DNA of 20,634 bases from Pelagophyceae sp. CCMP2097. Taxonomy: Eukaryota > Sar > Pelagophyceae. The translations under genes were made by a program, and so were the position numbers. The stretch lies in contig MU657263.1 of NCBI GenBank assembly GCA_026770575.1, positions 110,014-130,647 of the forward strand. The letters are read 5' to 3'. This document shows positions 1 to 8,182 of this stretch, piece by piece (position 1 is the stretch's first letter; each line of letters starts with the position of its first letter). The notes below the pieces were generated by a model. It saw nothing but the letters and a program-made list of their open reading frames with translations, was not told the DNA's origin and made no database searches.

Positions 1-544
1 CGACCAGGACATTTGAATCATGTTCCACAAGTTGAATCGAAAGATCTTCCCACGAAATCAGTTTTAGAGAAGGGCAAGTCGCACACGTTTTTCAGAGGTG
101 CGGCGCGGCGCCCGCGAGAAGCCGGGGCACTCGAGCCAGAGGCCGGGGCCGCGCCACCCGCGAAGAGGCCGTGCCTTCGGCGCGCGCTGCCGGCGGGGGG
201 GCTTTGAGAGAAAGACGTTTTTCGTCCATCACTGGCCCTCAGTCGAGTCCGGTACCCCCGCGCGCGGGAGGCGTCCCTGCGCCGGCGCCCGGCGCGGAGA
301 CGAGGGCTTCACCGCCGATCTCCGGAGCGGCGGTTGCCACCGCGGCACCTGCACGGCCCCGGGTCGCTCGCGCCGGGTCGCGCCGGGTCGCGCGCGGCGA
401 CACGGCCACCGCCGGCCCGCCGGCGTGCGGCCGGCCGTGGCCCGACGGCGGGGGCGCGGCGGGGGCGCGCCTCTAGAGTCGAGCGGTTGCCTCGCTCCCC
501 CGTCGGCATAGGCTCGTATCGGTCCGACTGCTCTCGATAGGAGC
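1..544. other. Left-edge non-coding stretch upstream of the HMG-like gene
   Basis: No gene recognised. The first 100 bases are comparatively AT-rich. The rest, to about 480, is very GC-rich with short CGCGCCGGGTCG-type direct repeats near 360-400. Open frames here on both strands are Arg/Pro/Gly-rich translations of GC-biased DNA without family features. The last 60 bases before the ATG at 545 presumably contain the 5' UTR and promoter of the downstream gene, but no clear TATA element is visible. Confidence 0.5.
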
Positions 545-913
545 ATGGCGCCGAAGAAGACGAAGAACCCCTGGATCGCGCACGTCCAGGAGTCGGCGGC
601 GGTGCCGGTTTTCGGAAAACCCGTTGCCACAAAGGACTGAGCAAGGCCCCTTTAGCGGATTCAAACAGGTTCGCCAAGGCGCACCCGGAGCTGTCTTACC
701 GCGAGGCCATGGGCGACCCGGAGTGCAAGTCGTCGTACGAGAAGAAGAAGGCGGAGAAGAGCGACAAGAGTGACAAGGCGCGTCGAATGCCGCGACCCGG
801 GAAGGACTATCAACCCGGGAAGCAACGCCGGTGCTCCCCCTCTCCCTTTCGAATCTCCTTTGTAGGTGGAAAAGGCGGATAAGGCAGATAAGGCCGACAA
901 GGGCGAGAAGTAG
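545..913 (+). CDS. Small Lys-rich HMG/YABBY-like domain protein, three exons
   Basis: Predicted about 67-residue protein. Exon 1 (545-591) encodes MAPKKTKNPWIAHVQ plus two bases of a Glu codon. Intron 1 (592-668, GT-AG, 77 bp) follows, then exon 2 from 669 gives FAKAHPELSYREAM and a Lys/Asp tail. The joined run NPWxxHVxxFxxxHPxLSYxEAM is the short HMG/YABBY-like DNA-binding motif known from algal and protist proteins. Exon 3 (866-913) adds VEKADKADKADKGEK and a TAG stop. The exon 2 to 3 junction is uncertain. The only phase-0 donor is a GC donor at 778 (AAG|GCGCG). Without splicing, exon 2 reads on to a TAA near 882. The role is probably nucleic-acid binding in the nucleus; that is inference from the motif. 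The first intron and the motif are well supported, the last exon less so. Confidence 0.7.
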
Positions 914-980
914 ACGGAACACCGAGGCCACTTTTGACGAGAAGTAGACAGAACGCCAAGGCCACGACCACTTTTGAATC
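901..980 (+). repeat. Imperfect tandem duplication covering the stop codon of the HMG-like gene
   Basis: The segment starting GAGAAGTAGACGGAAC at about 904 recurs as GAGAAGTAGACAGAAC at about 938, each followed by a CCGAGGCCAC/CCAAGGCCAC block and ACTTTTGA. The unit is about 34-40 bp. The copy contains the last codons GEK and the TAG, so the 3' UTR begins with a second copy of the coding end. Confidence 0.75.
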
Positions 981-1615
981 GCCCCGCCGCCTCCGGCTCG
1001 ACAAGCTCCGTTCGGACCCTCGACAACGGGCCAACGTTCCAAGACGCCCGGACGACTAAGTAACACACGGCCGGTGTGAAAGGACCCGCGCCCTCGAGCT
1101 GCATCGAATCGGCCTCGCAAAGGACCCGCCACCGTCGCCCTCGATGCTCGAATCGGCCTCGAAAGGCGGCCTCGAAAGTTGCTGTCCCACGCGGTCAACG
1201 GGGGGCATCCTCGAGACGGCCGCTCCCGGGGCCCGCAGCGAGGCTGTCGCGGCCCGGGGCCGATGGTGCGACATTTAGGGCCGATGGTGCGATGGTCTCG
1301 CCTTGCGAGGCACGGAGCCGCGCCGCGAAAAGTCCGTCGAAACCGACACTCGTTTGAGCCGCGCCTCGCGGTCCGACGACGCGTCGAGCAATCGGGTTTT
1401 GGAGCAACAAGCGGTCCGACGCGCGTCATTTCCGTCGAGAGTGTCAAAGCCTCTCGAGGACGCACGCGCGGCCCACGGGGCGTCTCGACGGCGCCTTTGA
1501 CAAAGGGGCAGTTTATGTAAAGGCCCGCGGCACAGGGGGATGTGTGCAATCGCGCGGCGGGTGCAGGATCGCGGCGTAAACGGCGGTGTGCAGGGTGTGT
1601 GGGTGCGGTGGTAGT
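914..1615. other. Convergent intergenic region between the HMG-like gene and the antiporter
   Basis: No gene supported. The two flanking genes end here from opposite sides, so this holds both 3' UTRs. An imperfect direct repeat (AAAGGACCCGC ... ATCGAATCGGCCTCG) occurs twice at about 1078-1165, and a smaller one (GGCCGATGGTGCGA) occurs twice at about 1258-1292. Long antisense frames across this interval are Arg/Ser/Pro-rich and show no domain. Confidence 0.55.
1078..1165. repeat. Degenerate direct repeat, about 45-bp period
   Basis: AAAGGACCCGC at 1079 and again at about 1120, each followed within 20-30 bases by TCGAATCGGCCTCG. A third partial copy (GGCCTCGAAAG) occurs just downstream. It lies in a non-coding interval. 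Confidence 0.6.
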
Positions 1616-4091
1616 TTAGGCTTCCTCGCCGGCCTTGGTCTCGCCGTCCTTTACGGCCTGGGCCTCGGGAGTCGTGGCCGCGCCGACGGAAAAAAGTCCA
1701 GCCATACACCGCAAGTTCGCGACGGCGCCGCCCTCGGTCAACCCGACCTACGAGTGAGCGTCGACGAGGTGTCTTCGAATAGGGGCCTCTGAGTACAAGG
1801 GACTTACGTCTGGAGAGTAGATGGGCACGATGCCGCCCAGCATGGGCACGCTCGTAATCGCGAAGATCGTCGCCGGCGCCAGCACGAACGCCATGGCGAT
1901 GCAGGCCCCCGCAGGAACACCGGCGGCGCAGGGGAGGAATCCGAAGAGGATGGCCAAGACCCCGGTCACTAAGCAATAAGGAAGTTGCGTCACATAATGC
2001 GCCCAAAGAGGGCAGTTCGAGGCCGCCGCCGATAGAATCGTAGTGTCGGAGACAAACGAGCAGTGGTCGCCCCAGGTGGCGCCTCCCAGGATGGCCGCGA
2101 TGCACTTGGTGAGAATGTCGGTGAAATTGGAGTCGTTCAAAGCCTTGGTCGGTGAGTCGCCTTTGTCGCGATGTAAATAAACAGCTAAAGCAATCACGGG
2201 CTGGAAGAACACAGTCATCGTGCCCCAGGACGTGCCCGTGGCAAAGGCGTAGGTGGCGCAGAGGCAGAAGGTGACCGTCGGGAGCGTCGTTTCAGTGATG
2301 GAGTCACCTATTTCGTGTTGTAAGGTGGGGGTTGCGATGGGTGCAAGGATGAAGAAACAAGACGCACCCAGCGCATCCACCAAATAGTCTGCGATCAACA
2401 ACTTCTTCATGTTCTCCGCAAACGTGAACGCAACCAGTAAAGCCACCATCCCACCGTACATGCTATGCGTGCCTTTAATGAAAGCATCGACAGTCTGCGT
2501 CGGGTTCAGCAGGCAGCCGCCCCACTTCTTGTCGTACTGGATGGCGTAGAGGATGAATTGGACGAACATAATTAGACCGCACGTCCAGTAAAGCGTCTGC
2601 CACGAATCCGCGTTGCCGATGATGGTGCGAGACCCGACGTTCCATCCGGTCCCGCCCCACGATACCTGCTTGGCGCCCGAGTAATACAAAAGCGGAAAGA
2701 AGACAATGGGGAAGAGAGCGAAAGGTAAGGCAGCGTTGATCAACCTCTTCGGCCCGCGCGGGTTCGGTGCCAACTCCCCAAGGTCAGAAGCCTTGTTCGC
2801 CAAAGTGGCCTCGACCGTGGCCTTTTCCCCCGGCGAAGCCTCCTCCGTCTCGTCGTCGTCGCCCTTTGCATCGCCGACCGTATCGACGCATAAAACACCT
2901 GTCTCCCTTGCTCGCTTCTCCGCCCAGTACATCGGGCCAAAGTCGCGGCCGGACAAGATCAGGCAGGCGACGAAGATGAGCATGAACCTAATTGGAATAG
3001 GTTTCTAGAGGATTTCCAATGATGTAGGGACTTACCACGAGTAGAACCGCTGAGAGATGGACATGATGAACAGCGTGTAGCCGCCCTCGTCGTCGTAGCC
3101 GATGCGTTCAATCTCCGACTTGATCAGCCCGACCTCGAAGCCGATCCACGTCGACAAAGGCATGACACCCGCAATCGGACCGGAGGTGCAGTCCACGAGG
3201 AACGCGAGCTTCTCGCGCGACAAGCGCATCGTGTCCGTGATCACGCGCAAAGTCGACCCGACGACGACGGTGTTGCAGTAGTCGTCGATGAAGAAGACGA
3301 AGCCGGCGAGGTAGACAGCGAACTGGCCGAGGAAGGAGTTCTTCACGATGCGCGCGATGGCCACACCAATGGCTTCCACGCCTCCGGATTTGATACTGGC
3401 TCCAGTAATTCCGGCGATCATGATCGTAAACAGGAAAAGGTAGGCCCAGTCGGACTGCGTGATGGTGTTGAGCAAATCTGTATCTAAATACCGCAGACTC
3501 CCAATCCAAGCGTCACCCTCCAACATCGACCTCGCCAGCCACCCGGCCAGCGTCAACGTGATGATCGGGTCGCCCGTGATGGGCCCGAGGAAGGCCGAGA
3601 CGAGGAGCGGGACGAGCGGGGCGGCGGCGAGGTGGACTTGGGGCGTAAAGTCGAATTCTACGTTTGATGGGTCGTTTGACGGGTTAAGACGTGTGATGGG
3701 TCAACAGTGGGGTCTCACCCGCGTTGTCGCAGACGCCCGAGGGGTCGGAGAGGATGACGGTGGCTCGGCCGTAGCAGGGGAGCTCGGGATCGCAGTTTTT
3801 ACTGCGACCAGGCGCGTTGGCCTCGGGCGACCTTCTCTTCGCCTCCTTGAAGCGCAGCACGCCGCCGCCGGATCCATCCTCCAGGAAGAGCTTGCTGCCG
3901 CGCGCGTCGCCGATGACGTTGACGTCGAAGCCGGTGGCGTCGCCTTCGACCGAGAAGGAAAAGGAGACTCCGAGGTCCTTCAACACGAGCGACCCATCGC
4001 CGCCGAGCAAGTTGATCGAGCCGTCGGTGATGATCGGACACGCGCCCTGCGCGCCATACGCCAGGAGCGCGAGGACGGCGAGGCGAGGCAT
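1616..4091 (-). CDS. NhaC-family Na+/H+ antiporter with N-terminal ectodomain, four exons
   Basis: Exons 4091-3719, 3657-3036, 2987-1808 and 1747-1616 join in frame to a 768-residue protein. Introns are 61, 48 and 60 bp, with donors GTGAGA, GTAAGT and GTAAGT. Start is the ATG at 4091, which opens a hydrophobic leader (MPRLAVLALLAYGAQG). Residues 18-124 form a soluble, four-cysteine region, then about a dozen hydrophobic segments follow. NhaC hallmarks are FIDDYCNTVVVGSTLR, SREKLAFLVDCTSGPIAGV, GTSWGT (about 583) and GATWGDHCSFVSDTTILS (about 634), matching the family's GDHxSxxSDTTILS signature. The family exchanges sodium for protons across a membrane. A signal peptide suggests plasma membrane or endomembrane delivery. 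Residues about 360-410 form an acidic Asp/Glu loop between transmembrane segments. The length exceeds the roughly 450-500 residues of bacterial NhaC because of the ectodomain, this loop and a 43-residue tail. Family call firm; ion and location inferred. Confidence 0.92.
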
Positions 4092-4946
4092 GAGGAGGAC
4101 GAACAGACTGGCGGAACAATGTCTGGAGGAACGCCTTCGTCGGAACCTGTCGGAAATTTGGTTCCGACCCAAAAAAAGGACACTCAATTTTTGCACAGAG
4201 GTCTGTTGCGATTGCTTTGAAATTTAAATGTTTTGGAGAAACCTCGTTTTACAGAAGAACGTCTTGGATTTGGGCCCAGACAAGCCCCCTGCGGCGAGCT
4301 CCTCGGTGAACACCGGGGCCGCCGCGCGGCGATGCGAGGCTTCGTTTCGGCGCCCACGGGGCCTCTGAAGGCGATTAGACATTATGGGAGAGCGAGAGTG
4401 AGGATTGGGGCGTGGAGGGTTAGGTTTATGCTCCGGCGCGGTTAGGGTGAGGCTTCGGCGCGGAAGAGAGTGGCTACTGACCTTATACCGAGCCGCTGCC
4501 CGCGACGACTCATCGGACGCCGCGCATTGCGGCAACGGCGCGGCCCCGCGGGAGCCACGCTTGCGGCAGCATTGCCACTGCCAAGGATGGCATCTCGGAA
4601 GAGCCAGTGGAATCGCGTGCCGTGCGAGAATCAGCGGCGGCTTTGCGCCGTCGCGCCGCCCGCAAAGGTCACGGCGCCGAACGAAATCGTGCGTGACTGG
4701 CATCTCTGTTCCTCGAGATCCAATTTTCATCAATGGTGGTCAACCACAATGAAATGAGCATACCCCAGGTCACGAGACCAGGCAGCTGCGCTTACTCGCT
4801 CAGTGGGGCATTCCGCGGGCCCTCCCGGCTCGCTCGCTCGCTTCCATTCACTCAATATCGGGGTATTTAGAGGTATTTTTAGATATCTCAACCGCGCTCG
4901 CTCGCTCCGTGAGACCATATAGTACCTCCGCTCCGGAACATCCGGC

Positions 4947-4984
4947 TCCTTGGCACTGGGACCGGCAATCCCTTTTGCCAAGGA
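4947..4984. other. Strong hairpin with 9-bp perfect stem
   Basis: TCCTTGGCA (4947-4955) is exactly complementary to TGCCAAGGA (4976-4984). Inside it GGGA (4958-4961) pairs with TCCC (4969-4972), leaving a seven-base loop. It lies in the AT-richer intergenic stretch. It could be part of a structured RNA or a mobile-element remnant; no family is recognised. Confidence 0.55.
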
Positions 4985-5079
4985 ACACACTGTGTCGGCG
5001 AATGGAGGAGAGGCATGAGGGTTTTATATTTATATTCCGGAAAGGGACCTTGCTTAAGATCCACCCTGGGACATGGCAG

Positions 5080-5118
5080 TGTGTGGCTTCATGCAGACCG
5101 GCGGCATCATACCACACA
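5080..5118. other. Second hairpin, two stacked stems
   Basis: TGTGTGG (5080-5086) pairs with CCACACA (5112-5118), and inside it ATGC (5091-5094) pairs with GCAT (5104-5107). It is about 100 bases from the 4947 hairpin in the same non-coding, AT-richer segment. Function unknown. Confidence 0.45.
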
Positions 5119-5278
5119 GCATCATTAACATTCATGGGGTCATCAATGACATACTGACAGACAAGGTGGGGGTGGGGACAGACTCGTACTCTCGGATCGC
5201 GGCGCCGCGGCTCAGGCAGGGATCTGTCCAGGGTCGCGCGCGCCACTGACATACGTGGTGGCCCGGGGCAGGCGTCGG

Positions 5279-6498
5279 CTAGCGGATCGGTTCTTCGTCG
5301 CCGTCGCGGAAGACGTAGGGCGACGCTTTCAGCGCCTCGGCCACGATCCACGGGTGCGCGTCGACGTCGCCGACCTTGCGCTGCGATGCGTCCTTGTCGA
5401 GCAGCTGCAGCGTGAGGCCGCGCGTGGCTTTGGAGGCGGTGCACGCGCTTGGGAACGCGACGGAGGCGGCGGTGATGCGCCCGTGCACTTCGGCGCGGAA
5501 ACGCCGCCGCTCGTCCGTGGCGTCGGCCCGCGGCACGGCGCCGGCCTCGAAGGGCACCGCGCCGGCCTCAAAGGGCGTAAAGCCAGTGAGCATCTCGAAG
5601 AGGACGACGTCGATGCTCCAGGTGTCGACGGCCGCGTCGTACGTGTTTCCGGCCGCCTTAAGGTAGGTAGCACGCGACCATCTCCGGAGCCAGATACCTA
5701 TTCGACAGAGGCTCGCTGATGCAGCTTCGCGATGATCATGCGCTCCGAAGACGCATGCGCTCCGACGCACTCGAGAGTGCCGCAGTACGTCTGGCGCCGG
5801 CGCGCGCTCTGGATGGCCCACCCAAAGTCGCCCAACTTGACACCGCCGGCGAGGGCCTACACGTCTCCCTCAGGAGACGATCGAGGCAGGACTCTACTCA
5901 CGAAGAAGATGTTCTCCGCCTTTATATCTCGGTGGATGATGCGCATCGCGTGGCAGTACGCGACCCCGGCTGAGAGCTGGCGCGTGATTAGCGCGGCCGA
6001 AGCGTGGGCGAGGCCGCGGCCGCCGTTTGCGACCAAGCGCGTGTGCAGGTCGCCGCCCGGCGCGTGCTCGAGGACGAGGCAGACTTGCGATTCGTTTGCA
6101 AAGTGTGCGAATTGCCGCAGCACGTGCTCGTGCATCGCCGCACGCTGGGTGCGGATCTCGCGGAGAACCTGCGCCTCCATCCCGGAGGTTCTGATCCTCG
6201 CGACTATCATCTTGTGCGCGCACGGGGACCGGTCCCGCTTCGTCCGCGCGAGGTAGACCTTGCCTGCGCGGGACCGAAGCATCGACGCTTTGCGCCCACG
6301 AAACCCTCACAGGCTCTTGCCTTAGCCGCCTCGGCCGAGCAAGAGGCCGATGTCGAAGTGGGAGAGCAACTCGCCACTCTTTTGCACGACTGGCACAGAC
6401 GATTCTACTGCATCGGCCGCCGGTGAAGACTGCGCGCTCCGAGTCACCTTGGCCGCCCGGGCCGGCGGAGCCGGGACCTTGCGCTTCAGGTTCTCCAT
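5279..6498 (-). CDS. Aurora-like Ser/Thr protein kinase, possibly damaged
   Basis: Model exons are 6498-6321, 6263-5902, 5856-5771, 5697-5679 and 5656-5279, about 340 codons. Start is the ATG opening MENLKRKVPAPP. Kinase subdomains appear in order: LLLGRGG (glycine loop), CAHKMI (ATP-binding Lys), HRDIKAENIFF (catalytic loop), LGDFGWA (metal-binding DFG), RQTYCGTLEYLAPEM (activation and APE motifs), AVDTWS, and a closing SQR ... HPWI. DFGWA plus CGTLEYLAPEM is closest to the Aurora pattern, so a mitotic role is possible. Introns of 45 and 73 bp (GTGAGT, GTGCGT donors) are clear. Oddities: exon 1 joins exon 2 only through a GC-AG intron (6264-6320) and leaves a TAA at 6324-6322 where an aromatic residue is expected; a 22-base segment (5657-5678) must be removed to keep frame; PFEAGAV is duplicated in tandem; and the usual Gly after WS is Asp. 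Kinase identity firm, intactness doubtful. Confidence 0.8.
5534..5575 (-). repeat. 21-bp in-frame tandem duplication in the kinase
   Basis: Two adjacent 21-base units (5534-5554, 5555-5575) differ at two positions and encode PFEAGAV twice, just after the LTGFT segment of the kinase C-lobe. A single PFEA is expected here from the family (for example LLTGRTPFEA). Confidence 0.85.
5657..5678 (-). other. Candidate 22-nt intron in the kinase
   Basis: Reading minus strand, PEM ends at 5679, and GTCGCG ... CTTAAG (5678-5657) separates it from AAGNTYDAAVDTW. Left in place, it gives a TAA at 5660-5658. Removing it restores frame and gives exactly 13 residues from PEM to the conserved Trp, as in Aurora (PEM to W in IEGRMHDEKVDLW). 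The alternative is a 4-bp CTAC duplication (CTACCTACC), whose reversal also restores frame but leaves seven extra residues. Confidence 0.5.
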
Positions 6499-6935
6499 CG
6501 TCGTCGACGGCGCAAGCTTTCGAAGCTCTCTAGAGTACTCCTCGGGAGCGCTCAGCCTCCGGCGCGGCCCGACGAAGAATTTTCAAGTCCGCGGATCCGG
6601 CGTGTGTTCATCATCCAGGGTTGTTTAGGCGGCGTCGGGCGCGCCGGCGGCGAGGCGCTTCGAATCCGCAGACCTCCACCGTCTCAGGCGCCGCTCCGCC
6701 GCGCGTGCAGAGAGCGCCGAGGACCACGTGCATACACGACCCCGCTCGCGCGCTCCGGGTGCGGTCCGACTGCGGTCCGGCTGCGGGTCCGGGAGCGGTC
6801 CTGGAGCGGTCCGCCGTCTCCGGCGACAAGCTGCCGAGGAAGATCGCGCAGGCGCCGTGTGAAAAAAACGTGCGAGCTTAGATGCGGCGTCGGCTCGTCG
6901 TATTGAAAAATCGTTGACGCGCGTCCTGCGCGAGC
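6499..6935. other. Intergenic region between kinase 5' end and tetraspanin 3' end
   Basis: It holds the kinase promoter side. The kinase frame is open upstream of its chosen ATG to about 6582 (encoding APEEYSRELRKLAP), so translation could begin further up. An ATGATG on the minus strand near 6615 would connect through another very short GT-AG gap of about 23 bases; this is weak. A degenerate GCGGTCCG repeat (about five copies, 6765-6815) is present. No separate gene is supported. Confidence 0.45.
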
Positions 6936-8182
6936 TCATATACCGGAAGCTCTCACGGCGAAGACGAGCGTGACCGTCGTCGTGAAAATGTTGACGACGC
7001 AGCCCATGAGCACCAGGCCCTACGACCGGCGTTTGCGCGGCGCTCCCCGGCGCGTTGGACGCACCTGCGCGGCGGCGGGTTCGAACTTTTTCTTGAGCTT
7101 TTCGTAGTACGACGTGCAGTCGGCCCGATTGTCAAAACCCCAAAACGAAAACAGGTCGGCGTCCTTGCACTGGGACCACGTGTGCTCGCATGTCTGCAGG
7201 CCCCGATACTCTGCGAGGAAGGGCGGCGGCGGCGGCGGCGGGCTCGTCACGTTGGAGTCTGTGGCGTTGGAGTCGCCGGCGTTGATGAGCGTCTCGTTTG
7301 CCATGCGCGTAAGATCCTTGACCATGCCATTAAAGTAATCCGTCGGGTCTTCTTTGAAGCACTGGTACCTAGGGAGCGCATCGAAGAGGCTTTGATCCGG
7401 TTTGGACTGACGCATCGAAGAGGCTTTCTTTGCAAGGGTTTGGACTGACGAGAGTTTTGGGATGCAATTGTCTTTTGGGCCGGCCTCGCCGAGGTCGTAG
7501 TTCAAGCACTTAGGCCTCCCGGGGAGGTTGTCGAGGCCTTCCAGCGGGCCGAGGACCCAACACGGTTGCGACTCGTCGCAAAAGTCCCACGCCGTCCCCG
7601 ACGCCGCAAACACAATCGCCACGGTGCAAATAATGTGCACCACGAGGCAGAGCAGCGCCGCGTTGTACGCCCCCGCCTCGGAATCGCGCGCGCAGCATAG
7701 AGTGAGACAGGCCTACAGCACAGCGTGAGACAGGCCTGCCACCGAGCCTCGGCCGCAAAGCCCCCCTGCGGGCATCGCGTCTTAGTGCTTCGTTGTCCAA
7801 GGGCGCCGGCGCCTCGCGATGCCGACCTAGAGCGGCGGCGGTCCGTCGTTTGCCGCTTTTGACGGCCGTCTCTGGCGCTCTGCGGCTCGGCCGGGTTTTC
7901 GACGAAGACGCGGTGGCATACAACGAGCGTCGAGGCGACCATGAGCATCGGTCCGGCGACGATGATCGGTTGATACGTACTCAGCCCGATCGCAATCGCG
8001 CCCGCGCACAGCGCGAGCGTGCCCGTGAATAGCGAGATGAACGAAATACGTTTGAGCCTACGGCGTGGTGCTCCGCCGCGCGCCGCGCGCGCGCTCCAGA
8101 GGCTGCCGCTCTGCTCCCGGCGCAGGCGCGCGCGGGACGCTGGGGTGGACGGCCGGAAGACTGGGTTATAGCCTGAACCCAT
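6936..8182 (-). CDS. Tetraspanin family membrane protein, three exons
   Basis: Exons 8182-7922, 7712-7065 and 7019-6936 join in phase 0 to a 330-residue protein. Introns are 209 bp (GTATGC donor) and 45 bp (GTGCGT donor), both ending TAG|G. Start is the first ATG, MGSGYNPVF. The layout is that of a tetraspanin: a basic cytosolic N-terminus, TM1 about 46-68, TM2 about 72-92, a short inner loop with CCARDSE at 93-99 resembling the family's CCGxxRE, TM3 about 104-126, a large outer loop (about 127-303), then TM4 about 304-325 and a very short tail. The outer loop has eight cysteines, three N-glycosylation sequons (NET 226, NAT 236, NVT 241) and a proline run. Tetraspanins organise membrane microdomains and partner proteins. 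The metazoan CCG motif of the outer loop is absent, usual for distant protist members. Splicing at GTATGC is what brings TM2 and the CC motif together. Partner unknown. Confidence 0.82.
7377..7448 (-). repeat. Imperfect tandem duplication in the tetraspanin outer loop
   Basis: CGCATCGAAGAGGCTTT followed by GGTTTGGACTGA occurs at 7377-7410 and again at 7411-7448. The copies are 34 and 38 bases, differing by a 4-base length change in the middle. The frame stays open, encoding Lys/Ser/Gln-rich loop residues about 176-202. Confidence 0.75.
7694..7739 (-). repeat. 23-bp tandem duplication spanning a 3' splice site
   Basis: AGCATAGAGTGAGACAGGCC (7694-7713, continuing TAC to 7716) is followed directly by AGCACAGCGTGAGACAGGCC (7717-7736, continuing TGC to 7739). 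On the coding (minus) strand the duplication straddles the intron 1 acceptor, creating two copies of an AG|GCCTGTCTCAC junction 23 bases apart. Confidence 0.85.

Larger units (their letters stand above)
4092..5278. other. Long intergenic region between antiporter 5' end and kinase 3' end
   Basis: No gene recognised. The first 140 bases, including AT-rich GAAATTTAAATG, probably hold the antiporter promoter and 5' UTR. From 4230 to 4730 the sequence is GC-rich, with two imperfect copies of GGTTAGG ... TCGGCGCGG near 4418-4463. From about 4730 to 5190 composition changes to AT-richer with GCTCGCTCGCTC runs (4829, 4891), ATATC/GATAT palindromic pieces and two hairpins. Frames here encode nothing recognisable. 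The last 100 bases belong to the kinase 3' side. Confidence 0.5.

Noticed and set aside
473..1549. Long minus-strand open frame of 358 codons
   Set aside because: It runs antisense through the HMG-like gene and the repeats, is Arg/Ser/Pro-rich, and has no domain. The plus-strand gene explains the region.
1275..2105. Minus-strand frame overlapping the antiporter 3' end
   Set aside because: It is a shifted-frame shadow of the antiporter exon, which carries clear NhaC motifs.
4418..4463. GGTTAGG / GGTTAGGG, telomere-like
   Set aside because: Only two isolated occurrences inside a GC-rich repeat pair, not a tandem telomeric array.
4224..4757. Overlapping 95-169 codon frames on both strands
   Set aside because: Mutually overlapping, compositionally biased, and with no motif or splice continuity.
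4795..4830. CGCTCAGTGGGGC resembling a tRNA A-box
   Set aside because: No matching B-box (GGTTCGANNCC), no anticodon arm and no acceptor stem can be drawn.
4730..5190. Hairpin pair as an H/ACA snoRNA
   Set aside because: Hairpin spacing is too large, and no hinge box or correctly placed terminal ACA could be justified.
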